Of a DNA stretch of 35,359 nt, positions 6,973-14,788 are shown one piece after another. The stretch's first letter is position 1; every line of letters starts with the position of its first letter. The DNA is from Thiosocius sp049669185. GTDB lineage: Bacteria; Pseudomonadota; Gammaproteobacteria; Chromatiales; Chromatiaceae. Below the pieces are notes generated by a model, which was not told the origin of the DNA, ran no database searches, and saw nothing but the letters and a program-made list of their open reading frames with translations. A program made the position numbers and the translations under genes. Location of the stretch: NCBI GenBank assembly GCA_049669185.1, contig JBATKF010000416.1, forward strand, positions 1 through 35,359. The letters are read 5' to 3'.

Positions 6973-7857
6973 TCACAGCAGTTCGCCCCGCATGGTCGCC
7001 ACCACAGAGCCGCCGACCGCTACTTCCGTTGTGCCTCCCGCGATCGCTCCGCGCAGCCTGACCAGCGAGGGCCGACGGATCTCGTGACCCTGCTCGATCC
7101 GCACCTCAAAACCGGGGCCGGGAAGCACTTGATGCGCTAGCAGATAAGCGCCGAGAAATGCGGCGCCATTTCCGGTTGCCGGGTCTTCGCGCACGCCATG
7201 GGCGTCGAAAAAGAATCTCGCTGACAAATCATTTTGCGGCTGTCGCGCCTGTTGGCAAAAGAGATAAACAAGGGGTGGAAAACCGGCGGCCGCCAGCGGG
7301 CTAAAGGCCTTCAGGTCGAGCACGCTGCGCCGCAGCGCGTCGAGACTGCACAGCGGTACCAGCGTGGCCGAGGTGCCTGCGGACACGACCTGTATCGGCC
7401 ACCGTGTATCGATATCCCCGGGTTCCAGGCCGAGCGCTGCGGCAATGGGTTCTCGCGGAGACGTCGCGCCGAATGACATCGGCGGCGCGACAAACCAGGC
7501 AGTCTCACTTCCGTCCGCGGCAGTCTCGAACGTGACCGGGACCTGCCCTAGGGCGATATTCAGCACCATCTGTGCATCGGGCGATGAGGCAACGTAGTGG
7601 CGCAGGACCCACGCCGTACCGAGGATCGGATGCCCTGCAAAATCAATCTCGCGTGCGGGCGTGAAGATGCGTACGCGGTGGCTACCGTCATCCTCGGGTT
7701 CCGGCGACACAAAGGTAGTTTCCGAAAAGTTGATCTCTGCTGCGAGGCGCTGCATGGTCTCGCCGGACAAGGTATCGGTACCGACGAAAACGGCGAGTGG
7801 ATTGCCAGAGAAGGGCTGCTCCGCGAAGACATCCACCATATAAAAGCGCTGGGTCAT
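6973..7857 (-). CDS. PhzF family isomerase-like protein
   Basis: The product is 294 aa, the standard length for the PhzF/diaminopimelate-epimerase-like fold. Signature segments are VDVFAEQPFSGNPLAVF (9-25), the conserved catalytic-type Glu46 in NFSETTFV, FAGHPILGTAWVL (about 73-85) and EDPATGNGAAFLGAYL near the C-terminus. True PhzF isomerises a phenazine precursor, but most family members are isolated genes of unknown substrate. No phenazine genes are nearby, so only the family name is justified. Upstream of the ATG there is only a weak AAGAG ribosome site. It reads away from the small gene at 7931-8266 with a 73-base gap. Confidence 0.9.
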   Translation of the reverse strand: MTQRFYMVDVFAEQPFSGNPLAVFVGTDTLSGETMQRLAAEINFSETTFVSPEPEDDGSHRVRIFTPAREIDFAGHPILGTAWVLRHYVASSPDAQMVLNIALGQVPVTFETAADGSETAWFVAPPMSFGATSPREPIAAALGLEPGDIDTRWPIQVVSAGTSATLVPLCSLDALRRSVLDLKAFSPLAAAGFPPLVYLFCQQARQPQNDLSARFFFDAHGVREDPATGNGAAFLGAYLLAHQVLPGPGFEVRIEQGHEIRRPSLVRLRGAIAGGTTEVAVGGSVVATMRGELL

Positions 7858-7930
7858 CTCTTAGCTTCCGTCTTGCCTGGCCGCCAAGCGATGCCGATGG
7901 CATGCCTGGCTGTGACGAAGGCGCGGCATA

Positions 7931-8266
7931 TCACAAGAGTTCCAACAGACGAATCAGGGTGCGCAGCTCCTCGTCCTCTTCGAGCGCGCCTTCCCAAAAC
8001 ACGTAGTGGGCCTCTTCACCAGGCCCCCCTACTGTCAATTCAGCCTCGAAGGCGGTCACGCCTTCGGGCAGCGGGTGCGCGCGAGGCAGGCCCAGTGCCT
8101 TGATCGCCTCGATCAGGCCCTGCTCCTGCGCCTCGCCCAGCTGCCCCTTGCGCGGCGGCTCGCTGGTATAGGTGCCGCTCTCGACCACGTACTCGCCGCG
8201 GCTGTCGATGCTGACAGTGAGCGCGTAGTCTTCTTCTCCAACAACGCGATATTCGATCGGTACCAT
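7931..8266 (-). CDS. Small acidic protein of unknown function
   Basis: The product is 111 aa with no recognised domain, signal peptide or membrane segment. It is acidic, with Glu-rich ends (GEEDY near the N-terminus, ALEEDEELRTLIRLLELL at the C-terminus), and looks like a compact alpha/beta protein. A GAGGA ribosome site nine bases before the ATG supports the start. It is in the same orientation as the SixA-Nudix gene upstream (gap 174 bases) and the PhzF-like gene downstream, so it may be part of a loose operon. No function can be given. Confidence 0.7.
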   Translation of the reverse strand: MVPIEYRVVGEEDYALTVSIDSRGEYVVESGTYTSEPPRKGQLGEAQEQGLIEAIKALGLPRAHPLPEGVTAFEAELTVGGPGEEAHYVFWEGALEEDEELRTLIRLLELL

Positions 8267-8440
8267 GGGCGTATGTCCTCGTTGATGCTGTTCTTACTCT
8301 GTCGCACGGGATTGCGATGCCGGTGGTTGAATCAGCCCCCCCGGCTGGAAGACCCTGTGAATATTGATCGCTCGATCCGGCCATTGCCAGCGGTTGTGCG
8401 ATACCGCGGTTCGCGGGATCTCGGCTAGCCTGCCGGCGCA

Positions 8441-9412
8441 TCAGCTGACCGTGCCCAGGCGCAGTGCAAGTGTTTGCACCAAGGGTCGGAGCCCTTTCTG
8501 TTTCAGTAGTTTGGAGGCCATTTCGGCCGATACCCAGTGCCGACCACGCTCGGGCTCCTCCCATTCTTCCACGGGAATCTCTCGACTCACGGCCATGGGA
8601 TAGACCGTGACGCTACAGAAAGCCCCCCACTTGGGGTAGCGATAGCTGCCCAGTGGTTGATCGTCCACTTCGCCCTCGATTCCGGCCTCCTCCCAGGCCT
8701 CCTTGAGCGCGGATTCCTGCGCGCTGTGGCCTGGGTCGATGATGCCCTTGGGAACCACCCAGTGCTTATCCCTGCTGGAGCGAACCATCAGGATCTCCAG
8801 ATTTCCGTCCCGAATGCGATAGGGTATGACTGCTGATTGGGTGTAGTAATACGCCGGGCGATTCCGCCGCTCGCTGCCATGCAGACCCGGGAAAGGGAAG
8901 CGCTTGGGCAGTTTGGCGGCACGCTGCACGCGCAGCAGCGATGCCCCGCCCTGGGGGATGTCTCGCCAGTCGTCGGGCATCGCCAGGTAGGCCAGCGCGC
9001 CGGTGGGCAGCAGCTGGCCTTTCTCGGGTAAGTCTCTCGTCTTGGCGCAGAGATACCTCAGTAAGCGCTCGAGGCCGGGGTTGTGCCCGACAAGCATGAC
9101 GCGCTGGGCCTCCGGCGGGCAGGCGGCGAGCTGCGCCTTGAGTACAGACAGGCTCGCCAGATAGAGCGGCTTTTTGCGCTGGATCTGTCGTGCATCCAGA
9201 CCCATGACCTCGCAGCACTTCTGCGCAGTGCCCAGTGCATGGCGGGCGGGTGAGCTGATAACCAGATCGGGCAGCAGGGCCTGCTGCGCCAGCCAGACGC
9301 CGATTCGCTGGGCGGCACGTTTGCCGCGTTCATCCAGGGGTCGATGGTGGTCATCAACATCCCGATTCTTCGCTGACTTGCCGTGGTGGAGGAGCAGGAG
9401 TTCGCGCGTCAT
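8441..9412 (-). CDS. SixA-like histidine phosphatase fused to Nudix hydrolase
   Basis: The product is 323 aa. Residues 1-165 are a SixA-type histidine-phosphatase domain with LLLLHHGKS (5-13), SSPARHALGTA (53-63) and VGHNPG (108-113). Residues about 190-320 are a Nudix domain with a recognisable but imperfect box (223-245, GIIDPGHS then KEAWEEAGI): the usual Glu at 229 is His and the usual Arg at 237 is Lys, while the metal-binding E-x-x-E-E core is kept. In the phosphatase half, both arginines normally bracketing the phosphate (R of RHG, R of SPxxR) are His (H9, H58), while the nucleophile H10 and H110 remain. The domain order is opposite to mycobacterial MutT1 (Nudix then phosphatase). A role on (di)nucleoside polyphosphates or inositol-type polyphosphates is a guess. 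Confidence 0.88.
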   Translation of the reverse strand: MTRELLLLHHGKSAKNRDVDDHHRPLDERGKRAAQRIGVWLAQQALLPDLVISSPARHALGTAQKCCEVMGLDARQIQRKKPLYLASLSVLKAQLAACPPEAQRVMLVGHNPGLERLLRYLCAKTRDLPEKGQLLPTGALAYLAMPDDWRDIPQGGASLLRVQRAAKLPKRFPFPGLHGSERRNRPAYYYTQSAVIPYRIRDGNLEILMVRSSRDKHWVVPKGIIDPGHSAQESALKEAWEEAGIEGEVDDQPLGSYRYPKWGAFCSVTVYPMAVSREIPVEEWEEPERGRHWVSAEMASKLLKQKGLRPLVQTLALRLGTVS

Positions 9413-9418
9413 GTTGTG

Positions 9419-9541
9419 CTACCTCATGAGACCGTGCAGACGCCCTGCCAGGGCATCGAAATCCACTGCGCCGCTGGCCTCAACATATCGGGACGCCATC
9501 CAGTATGGTGAGATAGGCGTCGTGCAAATCGGTCGAATCAT
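9419..9541 (-). pseudogene. Possible 3' remnant of a truncated gene
   Basis: On the minus strand an open frame ends ...RYVEASGAVDFDALAGRLHGLMR-stop at 9419, six bases before the SixA-Nudix start codon. The SixA-Nudix ribosome site (TGAGGT) overlaps the end of this frame, the usual picture of two coupled operon genes. Composition over the last 25 or so codons looks coding. The frame cannot be followed far upstream because repeat copy B lies at 9561-9628, and only 40 codons remain after the first ATG. A truncated upstream gene is the likeliest explanation; I cannot name it. Confidence 0.3.
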
Positions 9542-9560
9542 GCAGCGGCATGATGTAGGA

Positions 9561-9628
9561 AGTCGGTGAAGGCGCAGTCGACACTACGTCTAACCGCCCG
9601 CAACGGGTGCGCCCCGTCAGGGCGAGGG
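9561..9628 (-). repeat. Dispersed palindromic repeat, copy B
   Basis: This is the inverted counterpart of positions 1-68, with 61 of 68 positions identical. The internal hairpin CGTAGT...ACTGCG is kept with one G-U-type pair. A second shared block (9652-9672 against 137-157, 19 of 21 identical) lies 23 bases upstream of this core here, but 69 bases downstream of it in copy A. That suggests a longer or tandem unit of which different parts remain. Confidence 0.75.
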
Positions 9629-9903
9629 TATCGCGGGCCGCAGCAGGAAATCGGTAAGATTTGCAGGCTAGCATCGCGAATAATGACGCCGCGGGCCGCG
9701 TTGCGAATCTCTGGTACATCTCGATCATGGGCGCAGATCTCGTATGGCCAGCGTTGCTTCGATATTTTGACGCCAAACACTCGGAAAGTCTGTAGCCGTT
9801 GGCTCTGCCAGCAAGGTGTTGAAGTCAGGCCGTCGAGTGCCAGCTTGCCGTGAGGCCCGTGGCTAATCTATGGTTCGGTTTTCCTACGCAGGGTGCCCCG
9901 CAT

Positions 9904-11628
9904 ATGACGTTCAGTGTTGATCCGCATGGCAGTGAGAAGCTGGTCAGTCTACTGGTCGACCCCGACCGCGCCGAAGAACTCAAGCAGACTTCTGGAGGCT
10001 TTCCTTCGCTGACGCTGTCTCAGCGACAGATGTGCGATCTCGAGCTGCTGCTAAACGGCGCCTTTACACCGCTGACGGGCTTCATGGGGGAGGCGGCTTA
10101 TCTGTCCGTGCTTGAAACCTTGAGTCTCCCGGCCGGGAATCTCTGGCCAGTCCCCATCGTGCTGGATGTCACCGAGCCGTTTGCGGACAAGCTGGCGCCC
10201 GGCATGCAGATAGCGCTGCGCGACAACGAGGGTTTTATGCCGGCGGTGTTCACCGTGGAGGAGATCTGGCGGCCTGACCGGGAGCATGAGGCGGAACAGG
10301 TTTACGGCACCCAGGACACCGCGCACCCCGGCGTCCGTTACCTGATGAACAGTGTCAATCCGGTGTACCTTGGGGGTCGCATCGAGGGGGTGCAGGCCCC
10401 CATGCATCATGACTTCGAGAATCTTTGGGATAGCCCGGAGGAGATGCGCGGGCTGTTTCACAAGCTGGGCTGGCGCCAGGTCGTGGCCTTCCAGACCAGC
10501 AAGCCCATGCATCGGCTGCAGCGTGAGATCACTCTCAAGGTCGCCAAGGAACTGCAGGCCCATATCCTGCTCCATCCCACGGTAGGCGTAACCAAGCCCG
10601 GCGATTTGCAATACTACGCGCGCGTACATTGCTACCAGGCCATACGCCGCTACTTCCCGCACAACCTCGCCATGTTGTCCCTGCTGCCGCTGGCGATGCG
10701 CATGGCGGGACCGCGCGAGGCGCTGTGGCATGCAATTGTGCATCAGAACTACGGCTGTTCGCACATGATCGTGGGCCCGAAGCATGCCGGGCCGCCGACG
10801 ATGGAAAACGAGGATGCGCCACTCTATGGTGCCGAAGCGTCACGCGCGCTGGTCGAACAGCATGAGTCACGCCTGCGGATCCAGATCGTGCACGTGGAGG
10901 CGCATCAATACGTGCCCGCCCGACAACGTTTCATGGGCGTATCGGAGATCGAGCAGCGGGGCCAGCAGGGTGTCGAGTATACGGATGCGCAGTTGAAGCG
11001 CGATCTCTCGCTCGGCGAAGAACCCCCGGAGTGGTTCAGCTACCCGGAGGTAGTCGCCGAGTTGCGCACCGCCTATCCGCCGCGCAACCGACAGGGCTTC
11101 ACGCTGTTCTTCACCGGTCTGTCCGGATCGGGCAAGTCGACGCTCGCCAAGATCGTATACGGCAAACTCGTCGAGGGGGGGCGTCGTCCGGCCACGCTGC
11201 TGGATGGCGATATCGTGCGCCAGAACCTCTCGAGCGAACTCGGTTTCTCGAAACAGCACCGCGACCTGAATATCCGGCGTATCGGCTACGTGGCGAGCGA
11301 GATCACGAAAAACGGCGGTATTGCGATCTGCGCGCCTATTGCACCCTACACCGAGACCCGGCGCGCGGTGCGAGAGCAGATCGAGGAACGCGGCACCTTC
11401 ATCGAGATCCATGTCGCAACGCCGCTGGCGGTGTGCGAGGCGCGTGATCGCAAGGGGCTGTACGCCAAGGCGAGAAAGGGGTTGATCCCTGAGTTTACCG
11501 GCATCAGTGATCCCTATGAGGTGCCGGAGCGGGCCGAGCTGACGATCGATACCGCCGACGTCACGCCGATGGAGGCGGCGCAGGAGATCTATCTCTATCT
11601 GCTCAAAGAGGGGTTTATCGACGCCTGA
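9904..11628 (+). CDS. ATP sulfurylase-like/APS kinase fusion (Sat-CysC)
   Basis: The product is 574 aa from the ATG at 9904; a GTG at 9850 is in frame but adds residues outside the family's usual start. Residues about 1-385 are an ATP-sulfurylase domain and about 395-574 an APS kinase domain. The kinase half is intact: P-loop GLSGSGKST (405-413), DGD, FSKQHRDLNIRRIGY, ICAPIAPY and GLYAKARKG. It should make PAPS from APS and ATP. The sulfurylase half has lost key motifs: the canonical QTRNPxHxxH is QTSKPMHRLQ (197-206), and GRDHAG is GPKHAG (291-296). Sulfurylase activity is therefore doubtful. The gene is followed by ppk2 after 93 bases. Confidence 0.93.
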   Translation: MTFSVDPHGSEKLVSLLVDPDRAEELKQTSGGFPSLTLSQRQMCDLELLLNGAFTPLTGFMGEAAYLSVLETLSLPAGNLWPVPIVLDVTEPFADKLAPGMQIALRDNEGFMPAVFTVEEIWRPDREHEAEQVYGTQDTAHPGVRYLMNSVNPVYLGGRIEGVQAPMHHDFENLWDSPEEMRGLFHKLGWRQVVAFQTSKPMHRLQREITLKVAKELQAHILLHPTVGVTKPGDLQYYARVHCYQAIRRYFPHNLAMLSLLPLAMRMAGPREALWHAIVHQNYGCSHMIVGPKHAGPPTMENEDAPLYGAEASRALVEQHESRLRIQIVHVEAHQYVPARQRFMGVSEIEQRGQQGVEYTDAQLKRDLSLGEEPPEWFSYPEVVAELRTAYPPRNRQGFTLFFTGLSGSGKSTLAKIVYGKLVEGGRRPATLLDGDIVRQNLSSELGFSKQHRDLNIRRIGYVASEITKNGGIAICAPIAPYTETRRAVREQIEERGTFIEIHVATPLAVCEARDRKGLYAKARKGLIPEFTGISDPYEVPERAELTIDTADVTPMEAAQEIYLYLLKEGFIDA

Positions 11629-11721
11629 GCCTGCGCTCTCTCGACTGAGGTGCATGGGTCGACGGTTCGGAGAAAGTCTATTGTATGATGTAAACAGTGC
11701 GCTTTTTGGGGGTCGGCAACA

Positions 11722-12636
11722 GTGAACGACGAGGCAAAGATTCCGGGGACGATTTCTTACAAAGGCAAGGAGATGCGCGTTGAGGAAGTGCTGCAGAAGC
11801 TCGAGAATCAGCGACTGGAGATCATCACGCTGCAGAAGAAGCGCAACAAGGCGATGCGTCGCTGCCGGCGCGAGGAGGATCTAAAGCCCTATCAGGCGGA
11901 GCTGATCCGACTGCAGCAGTATCTCGAGAAGACCCGCCGCCGGATGATCATCCTATTCGAAGGGCGCGATGCGGCCGGCAAGGGCGGCACCATTCGACGC
12001 GTGACGCGCTATATGAACGAAAAACACTATCGCGTCGTGGCGCTGGGCAGACCGACCGAGGAACAGAAGACCCAGTGGTTCTTTCAGAAATACGTGCGGG
12101 AATTTCCGCGTGGCGGCGAGATCGTACTGTTCGACCGCAGCTGGTACAACCGCGCGGTCGTCGAGCGGGTGTTTGGATTCTGCACCGACGAGGAGTATGA
12201 GAACTTCATGATCGGGTGCCCGGGGTTCGAAAAAGACATCGTGCGGCAGGGCACGATTTTGGTGAAACTGTATTTTTCCGTGACCAAAGAGGAGCAGGCG
12301 CGGCGTTTCGAGCGTCGCAAGAACGATAACCTGCGCCAATGGAAATTGTCGGAGATCGACGTCCAGGCGCAGGACCGCTGGGATGAGTTCACCACGCAGA
12401 AGTACGAGATGTTGAAGAACACCAACACGACCCATTCGCCCTGGACCATCATTCGCTCCAACAATAAGCACCAGGCGCGATTGAACGCAATGAAGGTGAT
12501 CTTGAATGCGGTGCCCTACGAGCGTCTCGACCCCAAACTGAATTTCGTGCCCGATCACGAGATCGTCGTCTCCGGCTCCAGGGAGCTCGAATTAATGGAG
12601 GCACAGCGCCTCAAGAAGGGGCGTTTCGTCGGATAG
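11722..12636 (+). CDS. ppk2: Polyphosphate kinase 2 family protein (PPK2)
   Basis: The product is 304 aa, initiating at a GTG with a TGGGGGT ribosome site. Residues 75-300 form the PPK2 P-loop kinase domain: Walker A EGRDAAGKGG (80-89), Walker B FDRSWYNRAVVERV (137-150), and a lid region rich in Arg/Lys (about 190-215). The long charged N-terminal helix (residues 20-75) is usual for one-domain class I enzymes. These transfer phosphate between polyphosphate and nucleoside di- or triphosphates. It lies just downstream of the Sat-CysC gene, where polyphosphate-driven ATP or GTP regeneration could help pay for PAPS synthesis; that link is inference. Confidence 0.93.
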   Translation: MNDEAKIPGTISYKGKEMRVEEVLQKLENQRLEIITLQKKRNKAMRRCRREEDLKPYQAELIRLQQYLEKTRRRMIILFEGRDAAGKGGTIRRVTRYMNEKHYRVVALGRPTEEQKTQWFFQKYVREFPRGGEIVLFDRSWYNRAVVERVFGFCTDEEYENFMIGCPGFEKDIVRQGTILVKLYFSVTKEEQARRFERRKNDNLRQWKLSEIDVQAQDRWDEFTTQKYEMLKNTNTTHSPWTIIRSNNKHQARLNAMKVILNAVPYERLDPKLNFVPDHEIVVSGSRELELMEAQRLKKGRFVG

Positions 12637-12697
12637 CCTTGTGCGTTGGCTGCCGGGTTGTAAGACAGAAGATCTCTGGGAAAAGGTTCGAGGGACG

Positions 12698-13081
12698 TCA
12701 CGGGTCGAAGCTTCGATCAGCCCGGGTTGTTCGAGGATAGCGGTACTCTTCCACGCAGATAGTTGTGCCTTTCTGGCAGTAGCAGCCGGCTAAGGGTTGG
12801 TTGCCTTTTTCTTCAGAGTAGATCCGCAGCTCCAGGCCTGCACCCACCGGAGGCATCGGCAGGCCATCGGGTTTCGTCATGATGACACCGCCGCTGTCTA
12901 CGGTGATGCGGTAGACCCCGTCCTCGAACCATTGCACCGGTTCGACGCGTACTATTCTGCCTGTTGGACTGGTGAGGCTCTCCGTCGCGATCTCGGGATA
13001 TTCATCGATGCACGGATTGGCCGCCAGGCCCTGTGAGACACCGGCGAGAAAAAGGATGATCGTTGCCTAAATCCGTTCCAT
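12698..13081 (-). pseudogene. Small secreted protein gene interrupted by an amber codon
   Basis: From an ATG at 13081 with a GGGGG ribosome site the frame reads MERI, then TAG (13067-13069), then ATIILFLAGVSQGLAANPCIDE. This is a typical signal peptide split by one stop at codon 5. The frame then continues without interruption to a stop at 12698, for 127 codons. A shorter start (GTG at 12937) exists but would lack the signal peptide and about 44 residues that look coding. The mature part has Cys-containing CYCQKGTTIC and no domain I recognise. Either a recent nonsense mutation, a sequencing error, or non-standard initiation after the stop would explain it. Confidence 0.55.
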
Positions 13082-13235
13082 GATCGACCCCCTGGGAGTC
13101 TTCCGGCGTGGCTGAGGGGGCATATTGTCAAACGGGCCACGCAGAAAAGGCCAGCATCGCGCCGGAAGGTGCGGCGGTGACACCGGCGGTTCGGCGCACG
13201 AGGCCCGATCCCGCCATCACGGAGGCGTTCCAAAC

Positions 13236-14504
13236 ATGAATTCAGACGATCCCCGCTATCTCAGTCATCTTACCCGCAACAGCTTGGCCTTGGTGCTCGC
13301 TGGAGGGCGCGGCTCTCGCCTCCACGAGCTGACCGAAACGCGGGCCAAACCGGCGGTCTTTTTCGGCGGAAAGTATCGCATCATCGATTTCCCGCTTTCC
13401 AACTGCATCAACTCGGGTATTCGCCGCATCGGCGTGTTGACCCAGTACAAGGCGCACTCGCTGATTCGACATCTGGTCGAAGGATGGAGTTTTTTCCAGC
13501 GCGATCTGGGGGAGTTCATCGAGATACTGCCCGCCTCTCAGCGCACCACGGGCGACTGGTACAAGGGGACCGCCGATGCGATCTTCCAGAATCTGGATAT
13601 CGTCCGAACGCTGCTCCCGAAGTATGTACTGGTGCTGTCCGGCGACCATATCTACAAGATGGATTACGGTCCGCTTCTGGCCTATCACGAGGAGAAAGGG
13701 GCGGAGATGACCGTCGCCTGCGTGGGCGTGTCCCTGAGGGACGCCCGGGACTTCGGTGTAATGAGCGTCGCGGAGGATTTTCGGGTTCTGAGCTTCGATG
13801 AGAAGCCGGCCGAGCCGCGGCCGATGCCGGGCGCGACAGACATCGCCCTGGCCTCGATGGGAAACTATGTGTTCAACACCGATTTTCTGTTTCGCAAGCT
13901 CGAGGAGGATGCGGCGGACACGGCCTCAAGCCACGATTTCGGGCACGATATCATCCCCTCAATCATCAGCGGCCACCGGGTCTTTGCATACCCGTTCCTG
14001 GACGTTAAAACCGGTCGCCAGCCCTACTGGCGGGATGTGGGCACGCTGGATGCATTCTGGGAGGCGAACATGGAGCTGGTGGCGGTGGATCCCGAACTCA
14101 ATCTGTATGACAGGGACTGGCCCATCCGCACCTATCACCTACAGTTGCCATCAGCGAAGTTCGTGTTTCGGGACAGCGGCCGGACAGGCAAGGCCCTGGA
14201 TTCCGTGGTGTCCGCCGGCTGTGTGATCTCGGGTTCGGCGGTCGTCGATTCGCTGCTGTTTTCCAACGTCAGGGTGCACTCGTACAGCGAGGTCAATGCC
14301 TCGGTGCTGCTCCCAGAAGTGGAAGTCGGGCGCAACTGTCGCATCAATCGTGCGGTGATCGACCGTGGCTGTCAGATACCGTCCGGCACGATCATCGGCG
14401 AGGACCCGGATGCAGATGCCAGGCGTTTCCGGGTGACAGAGAGGGGTATCGTTCTGGTAACCGCGGCTATGCTCGGTCAGGAGTCAAAGGTCAGCCTCGC
14501 CTGA
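13236..14504 (+). CDS. glgC: Glucose-1-phosphate adenylyltransferase
   Basis: The product is 422 aa, close to E. coli GlgC (431). The ATG at 13236 follows GGAGG at ten bases; an earlier in-frame start at 13125 would prepend non-coding-looking sequence. It makes ADP-glucose from glucose-1-phosphate and ATP for glycogen synthesis. The nucleotidyltransferase domain (1-290) carries LAGGRGSRLHELT (21-33), KPAVFFGGKYRIIDFPLSN (38-56) and SGDHIYKMDY. The C-terminal left-handed beta-helix (about 300-410) has VVDSLLFSNVRVHSYSEV and NCRINRAVIDRGCQIP. No other glycogen genes are nearby. A 6-base perfect hairpin (14528-14542) follows the stop without a T-tract. Confidence 0.96.
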   Translation: MNSDDPRYLSHLTRNSLALVLAGGRGSRLHELTETRAKPAVFFGGKYRIIDFPLSNCINSGIRRIGVLTQYKAHSLIRHLVEGWSFFQRDLGEFIEILPASQRTTGDWYKGTADAIFQNLDIVRTLLPKYVLVLSGDHIYKMDYGPLLAYHEEKGAEMTVACVGVSLRDARDFGVMSVAEDFRVLSFDEKPAEPRPMPGATDIALASMGNYVFNTDFLFRKLEEDAADTASSHDFGHDIIPSIISGHRVFAYPFLDVKTGRQPYWRDVGTLDAFWEANMELVAVDPELNLYDRDWPIRTYHLQLPSAKFVFRDSGRTGKALDSVVSAGCVISGSAVVDSLLFSNVRVHSYSEVNASVLLPEVEVGRNCRINRAVIDRGCQIPSGTIIGEDPDADARRFRVTERGIVLVTAAMLGQESKVSLA

Positions 14505-14788
14505 CGGCCGGATGTCTTCTTTCCTCCCGCCGGACTCCGGCGCGAAATGGGTCAGTATTTCAGCCGTGTATCCCTACTGTGCTGTCAACAGGCTTTACAA
14601 GTCTGCGGGAAGGCTATTCGACCCAAGGGTAAGTCGTTGATTTCAATGGGCAGTGAATCGATGGCGCATTATGTGCCTAAACCTTACGCAACTGGCCGGC
14701 GCGATCATCCCGGATACTGGTGCAACATGCAGGGCTAGGCCGGTGACGGCCTTGCATACGCTTGGCTATTGGGGCCACATCGAATCGG
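14505..14788. other. Intergenic region after glgC
   Basis: The region lies between convergent genes. It contains the perfect hairpin CGCCGG-ACT-CCGGCG (14528-14542), which could help terminate transcripts from either side but lacks a U-tract. A T5 run at 14809-14813 lies inside the end of the convergent gene. No gene is supported. Confidence 0.45.

Larger units (their letters stand above)
9413..9903. other. Intergenic region with repeat and gene remnant
   Basis: This 491-base region between the divergent SixA-Nudix and Sat-CysC genes holds the possible gene tail (9419-9541), repeat copy B (9561-9628) and the second shared block (9652-9672). On the minus strand one frame remains open from 9849 to 9538 through the repeat but has no recognisable product. 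I see no clear promoter for the Sat-CysC gene. Confidence 0.5.

Noticed and set aside
10051..11655. Two minus-strand frames (244 and 262 codons) opposite the Sat-CysC gene
   Set aside because: Shadows of the fused gene; the plus-strand reading has conserved kinase motifs.
11684..11689. TATGAT as a -10 element for ppk2
   Set aside because: No matching -35 at a suitable distance; a lone hexamer is not enough.
14528..14542. Perfect 6-base hairpin after glgC considered as an intrinsic terminator
   Set aside because: No T-tract on either strand; kept only as a remark in the intergenic entry.
14547..14738. 63-codon plus-strand frame after glgC
   Set aside because: No ribosome site and no recognisable product; the gap lies between convergent genes.
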